A stretch of DNA of 8,879 nt from RYN-133 sp036497285 (GTDB lineage: Bacteria; Actinomycetota; Actinomycetes; Mycobacteriales; Jatrophihabitantaceae): contig DASXJR010000065.1 of assembly GCA_036497285.1 (NCBI GenBank), positions 1-8,879 of the forward strand, given 5' to 3'. Below the pieces are notes generated by a model that was not told where the DNA came from, did not search any database, and saw only the letters and a list, made by a program, of their open reading frames with translations. The position numbers and the translations under genes were made by a program. Positions 7,010 through 8,879 of the stretch are shown here, piece by piece (positions within the stretch are counted from its first letter, which is position 1; every line of letters starts with the position of its first letter).

Positions 7010-7231
7010 TCAGTGCAGCCGCCGGACCACGTAGGCCGGTGTGCCGTCGGACGCGCTCTGTGCGGCGACGAATTCGTGCCCCCGCATGCGACACCAGGCC
7101 GCGATGTCCGGACGGGCGGCCGGATCGTCGGCCTCGACGGTGAGCGTGGCGCCGACCTCGATGTCGCGGATGTGCCGGGCGAGGTCGAGGATCGGCAGCG
7201 GGCACCGCCGCCCGCGCGCATCGATGATCAC
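7010..7231 (-). CDS. tusA: TusA-family sulfur carrier protein
   Basis: TusA-family proteins take a persulfide sulfur from a cysteine desulfurase onto one cysteine and hand it on, for tRNA thiolation, molybdenum cofactor or other sulfur pathways. The 73-residue protein has the family signature ARGRRCPLPILDLARHI (5-21), with the acceptor Cys10 in CPLP, and the second conserved stretch DDPAARPDIAAWCRMRGHEF (35-54), which includes Cys47. The GTG at 7229-7231 gives the standard N-terminus two residues before the first strand; an in-frame GTG at 7316-7318 would add 29 unlikely residues and overlap the upstream gene. It follows the desulfurase-like gene by 58 bases and precedes asnB by 18 bases. The ribosome binding site (GGGG) falls inside a strong hairpin, so expression may be controlled at translation. 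Confidence 0.92.
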   Translation of the reverse strand: MIIDARGRRCPLPILDLARHIRDIEVGATLTVEADDPAARPDIAAWCRMRGHEFVAAQSASDGTPAYVVRRLH

Positions 7232-7232
7232 G

Positions 7233-7285
7233 CTTGGCCCCGCAGCAGGGCGACACGCCGGGCGGGACCCTGCTGGGAGGCCAAG
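7233..7285 (-). promoter_or_regulatory. Long stem-loop covering the tusA ribosome binding site
   Basis: In the minus-strand transcript the arms from 7285 to 7268 and from 7250 to 7233 can pair over 18 positions: 16 Watson-Crick pairs, one G-U and one C-C mismatch, with a 17-base loop. The structure starts five bases after the desulfurase-like stop codon and ends two bases before the tusA GTG. The only Shine-Dalgarno-like sequence of tusA (GGGG) lies in the second arm, and a CCTCCC complement lies in the first. No U-run follows. Options are translational control of tusA, partial termination or an mRNA stability element. Confidence 0.65.
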
Positions 7286-7289
7286 ACGA

Positions 7290-8396
7290 TCACAGCCCGG
7301 TCGCCCCGAGTTCCGCACGCACGTCGGCGATCACCCCGGGCAGCACGGCGAGGAACTCGTCCACCTCAGCCGCGGTCGTGTCGCGGGTCAGCGAGACCCG
7401 CACGTTGCCGCTGGTCAGCGCGCCCATGGCGACCAGCACGTGCGAGGGCTCGAGCGTGTCGCTGGTGCACGACGATCCCGACGACACCGCGAACCCGCGC
7501 CGGTCGAGCGCGGTGAGCACCGCTTCGCCGTCCACGTACAGGCAGGAGAACGTGACGATGTGCGGCAGTCGGTCGGTGGGGTCTCCGAGCACCTCGACGT
7601 CCGGGATGCCACGGACGGACGCTCGGATCCGGTCGATGAGATCACGCTGTCGCGCCTCGACGGCCGGTCGCTCGTCGAGGACGGCCCGCAGGGACGCGGC
7701 CGCGGCGACCACGGCCGGCAGGTCGGGCACGCCGGGGACGCGGCCCCGGTCGTCCGGCGGGGCCGGGGAGCGCCAGCGGACGCCCGTCCGTACCGCCAGG
7801 ACGCCCACGCTGGGACCGCCCCACATCCGCGCGTCCGCCGCCGCCACCGACCAGTTCGGCGGGATCTCGGCGTGCCCGAGGGTCTCGGTGAGGTCGACGA
7901 TCAGCGGGACGGGCGAATCCAGCCCGGCCACCGGCTGGCGGGTGCCGACCTCGTGGTTGCCGGCCTGCAGCGCGCCGGCCGCGACACCGGGAGCCAGCAG
8001 CGCCGCTTCGAACGTCGTCGCATCGACCCGTCCGAGTGCGTCGACCCCGATCGGTACGGCTGGTGTCCCTTCCAGGGCGTGCAGCACCGCGGAGTGCTCC
8101 ACCGCGCTGTGGACGACGGTCGGCGTGCGCCGCGCGCCGGCCAAGGTGCCGAGCACCGCGGCGTGCAGGGCTGCGGTGCCGTTGGCGGCGAAGTCGATCT
8201 CGTCGGCACGCGCACCGAGCGCCGCCGCGACCGCCTCACGGGCCGCGTCGAGCAGCTGCCGGGCCCGCCGGGCGGCCCCGTAGAGGCGCGACGGGTCGGC
8301 CCAGCCGTCGTCGAGGGCAGCGAGCAGCGCCTGCCGCGCCACCGGGTGCAGCGGAACTCCGGACGCAGCGTCGAGGAAAGCACCGGAGCCACCCAT
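7290..8396 (-). CDS. Cysteine desulfurase-like class V aminotransferase-fold protein without the PLP lysine
   Basis: The fold and length (368 residues) are those of NifS/IscS-type desulfurases, close to an actinobacterial group found near ctaC. Seen: FLDAASGVPLHPVA (7-20); GT at 73-74 of the phosphate-binding loop; His101 in VEHSAVLHA; Asn147 in GNHEVG; Asp168 in LIVDLTETLG; and the mobile-loop cysteine Cys310 in SSGSSCTSDTLEPSHV (305-320). Missing: the Schiff-base lysine. Where relatives read SAHKWGGP, this protein reads DARMWGGP (188-195), so Met191 or Arg190 replaces lysine, and no lysine occurs anywhere in the protein. The Gln after the conserved Asp (VDATQ) is Glu171. The frame is otherwise uninterrupted. 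The ATG at 8394-8396 fits the family; no clear Shine-Dalgarno is visible. It is the first gene of the minus-strand cluster, upstream of tusA. Normal desulfurase activity is doubtful; a sulfur-relay or scaffold role is speculation. Confidence 0.9.
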   Translation of the reverse strand: MGGSGAFLDAASGVPLHPVARQALLAALDDGWADPSRLYGAARRARQLLDAAREAVAAALGARADEIDFAANGTAALHAAVLGTLAGARRTPTVVHSAVEHSAVLHALEGTPAVPIGVDALGRVDATTFEAALLAPGVAAGALQAGNHEVGTRQPVAGLDSPVPLIVDLTETLGHAEIPPNWSVAAADARMWGGPSVGVLAVRTGVRWRSPAPPDDRGRVPGVPDLPAVVAAAASLRAVLDERPAVEARQRDLIDRIRASVRGIPDVEVLGDPTDRLPHIVTFSCLYVDGEAVLTALDRRGFAVSSGSSCTSDTLEPSHVLVAMGALTSGNVRVSLTRDTTAAEVDEFLAVLPGVIADVRAELGATGL

Positions 8397-8492
8397 GGCA
8401 CGACGGTAATCACCCCACCCCGTCCCGGGCCGCGGGGCCGGTGTCCAGTAGGCTCCGAAACGATCGAAAACTGTGCGAGAGGCGGGGTCGAG
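8397..8492. promoter_or_regulatory. Divergent promoter region between the desulfurase-like gene and ctaC
   Basis: These 96 bases separate two outward-facing genes. On the plus strand TAGGCT (8449-8454) resembles actinobacterial -10 boxes and would start transcription near 8461, about 32 bases before ctaC; no TTGACA-like -35 is present. GAGAGG (8477-8482), ten bases before the ctaC GTG, is a possible ribosome binding site. On the minus strand GATTAC, about ten bases before the ATG, is a very weak -10 candidate. The middle is a GC-rich tract (8421-8440). Confidence 0.4.
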
Positions 8493-8879
8493 GTGCGGCG
8501 TAGGTCTTGGAAGCGCGGTGGGAAAATCGCGTTCATCCTCGCCACGTCAACCCTTCTACTGGCGGGCTGTTCGGTCCAGGACGCCGAGAAGCATCTGCGC
8601 TTCGGGTGGCCCAGCGGGGTCACCAAGCAGGCCGAGCGGATGCGGGTGCTGTGGTCGTGGTCCGGGGTCGCGGCGCTGGCGCTGGGCGTCATCGTCTGGG
8701 GCCTGATCTTCTGGTGCTGCATCCGGTACCGGAAGCGTAACGACGACCTGCCGCGCCAGACCAAGTACAACCTGGTCATCGAGGTCGTCTGTGTGACCAT
8801 CCCGTTCCTGGTCATCCTCGTTCTGTTCTGGCGCACCGTGGTCGTCGAGGACTACGTGAACAAGCTGTCCAGCAAGCCC
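8493..8879 (+). CDS. ctaC: Cytochrome c oxidase subunit II, 3' end cut by window edge
   Basis: Subunit II of the aa3 oxidase takes electrons at its CuA centre outside the membrane. The 129 visible codons cover the N-terminal part. There is a basic start and a signal ending in the lipobox LAGC (23-26), so Cys26 should be lipidated as in actinobacterial CtaC. The conserved pre-helix block FGWPSGVTKQAERMRVLW (37-54) follows, then transmembrane helix 1 (about 55-78), the cytoplasmic loop YRKRNDDLPRQTKYNL (79-94) and transmembrane helix 2 (about 97-117), running into TVVVEDYV. The CuA-binding domain lies beyond the window, so the copper ligands cannot be checked. The GTG at 8493-8495 gives the signal-peptide start; GAGAGG lies ten bases upstream. 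It faces away from the desulfurase-like gene, as ctaC faces away from asnB in M. tuberculosis. Confidence 0.94.
   Translation, partial: MRRRSWKRGGKIAFILATSTLLLAGCSVQDAEKHLRFGWPSGVTKQAERMRVLWSWSGVAALALGVIVWGLIFWCCIRYRKRNDDLPRQTKYNLVIEVVCVTIPFLVILVLFWRTVVVEDYVNKLSSKP

Noticed and set aside
7232..7318. Longer TusA start at the GTG at 7316-7318
   Set aside because: It would add 29 Pro/Gly/Arg-rich residues unknown in the family, translate through the hairpin and overlap the upstream gene by 29 bases.
5138..7516. A 792-codon open frame on the plus strand, antisense to asnB and tusA
   Set aside because: It mirrors the strongly GC-biased third codon positions of asnB. Its translation is rich in Arg/Val/Asp/His/Gln with no recognisable domain, while the minus-strand asnB motifs are unmistakable.
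1..8879. CRISPR arrays, tRNA/rRNA genes, insertion sequences, att sites
   Set aside because: No repeated spacer pattern, cloverleaf with CCA-type end, transposase motif or flanking inverted repeats were seen on either strand.

Overview
The window is chromosomal DNA from a high-GC actinomycete outside the genus Mycobacterium; the genus cannot be named from the sequence alone. The evidence is the codon use, the predominance of GTG start codons (seven of ten genes), an actinobacterial CtaC with a lipobox, a DUF3043 protein, and a gene neighbourhood that follows ctaC-asnB-adoK-erpA of M. tuberculosis (Rv2200c to Rv2204c, from memory) in order and relative orientation. I see no mobile element, tRNA, rRNA or CRISPR array.

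Layout. Positions 1-584 (-) hold a truncated DUF3043 membrane protein. Positions 643-1818 (-) hold nadA (quinolinate synthase, 4Fe-4S). It is divergent from erpA/hesB at 1958-2341 (+), an A-type Fe-S carrier, across a 139-base shared regulatory region. A strong stem-loop follows erpA. An adenosine kinase-like PfkB gene (adoK/cbhK, 2424-3410, +) comes next and converges on the minus-strand cluster, with a bidirectional hairpin at the junction.

The minus-strand cluster is transcribed from about 8400 down to 3469. It contains a cysteine desulfurase-like protein (7290-8396), a TusA sulfur carrier (7010-7231), asnB/ltsA (5099-6991), a polytopic membrane protein (4434-5054) and an SGNH-hydrolase lipoprotein (3469-4413). 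The gaps between these genes are 18-58 bases, so they form a plausible operon. Divergent from it is ctaC (8493 onward, +, cut by the window end), cytochrome c oxidase subunit II.

How the genes fit together. One theme is Fe-S/sulfur and NAD metabolism (nadA, erpA, desulfurase-like protein, tusA). The other is the envelope and respiration (asnB, which in relatives amidates diaminopimelate in peptidoglycan, the SGNH lipoprotein, the membrane protein and ctaC).

The most unusual feature is the desulfurase-like protein. It keeps the mobile-loop cysteine and several PLP-pocket residues, but it contains no lysine anywhere in 368 residues, so it cannot form the usual PLP-lysine Schiff base. It sits directly upstream of tusA, and a very stable hairpin (18-base arms, one mismatch) ends two bases before the tusA start codon.
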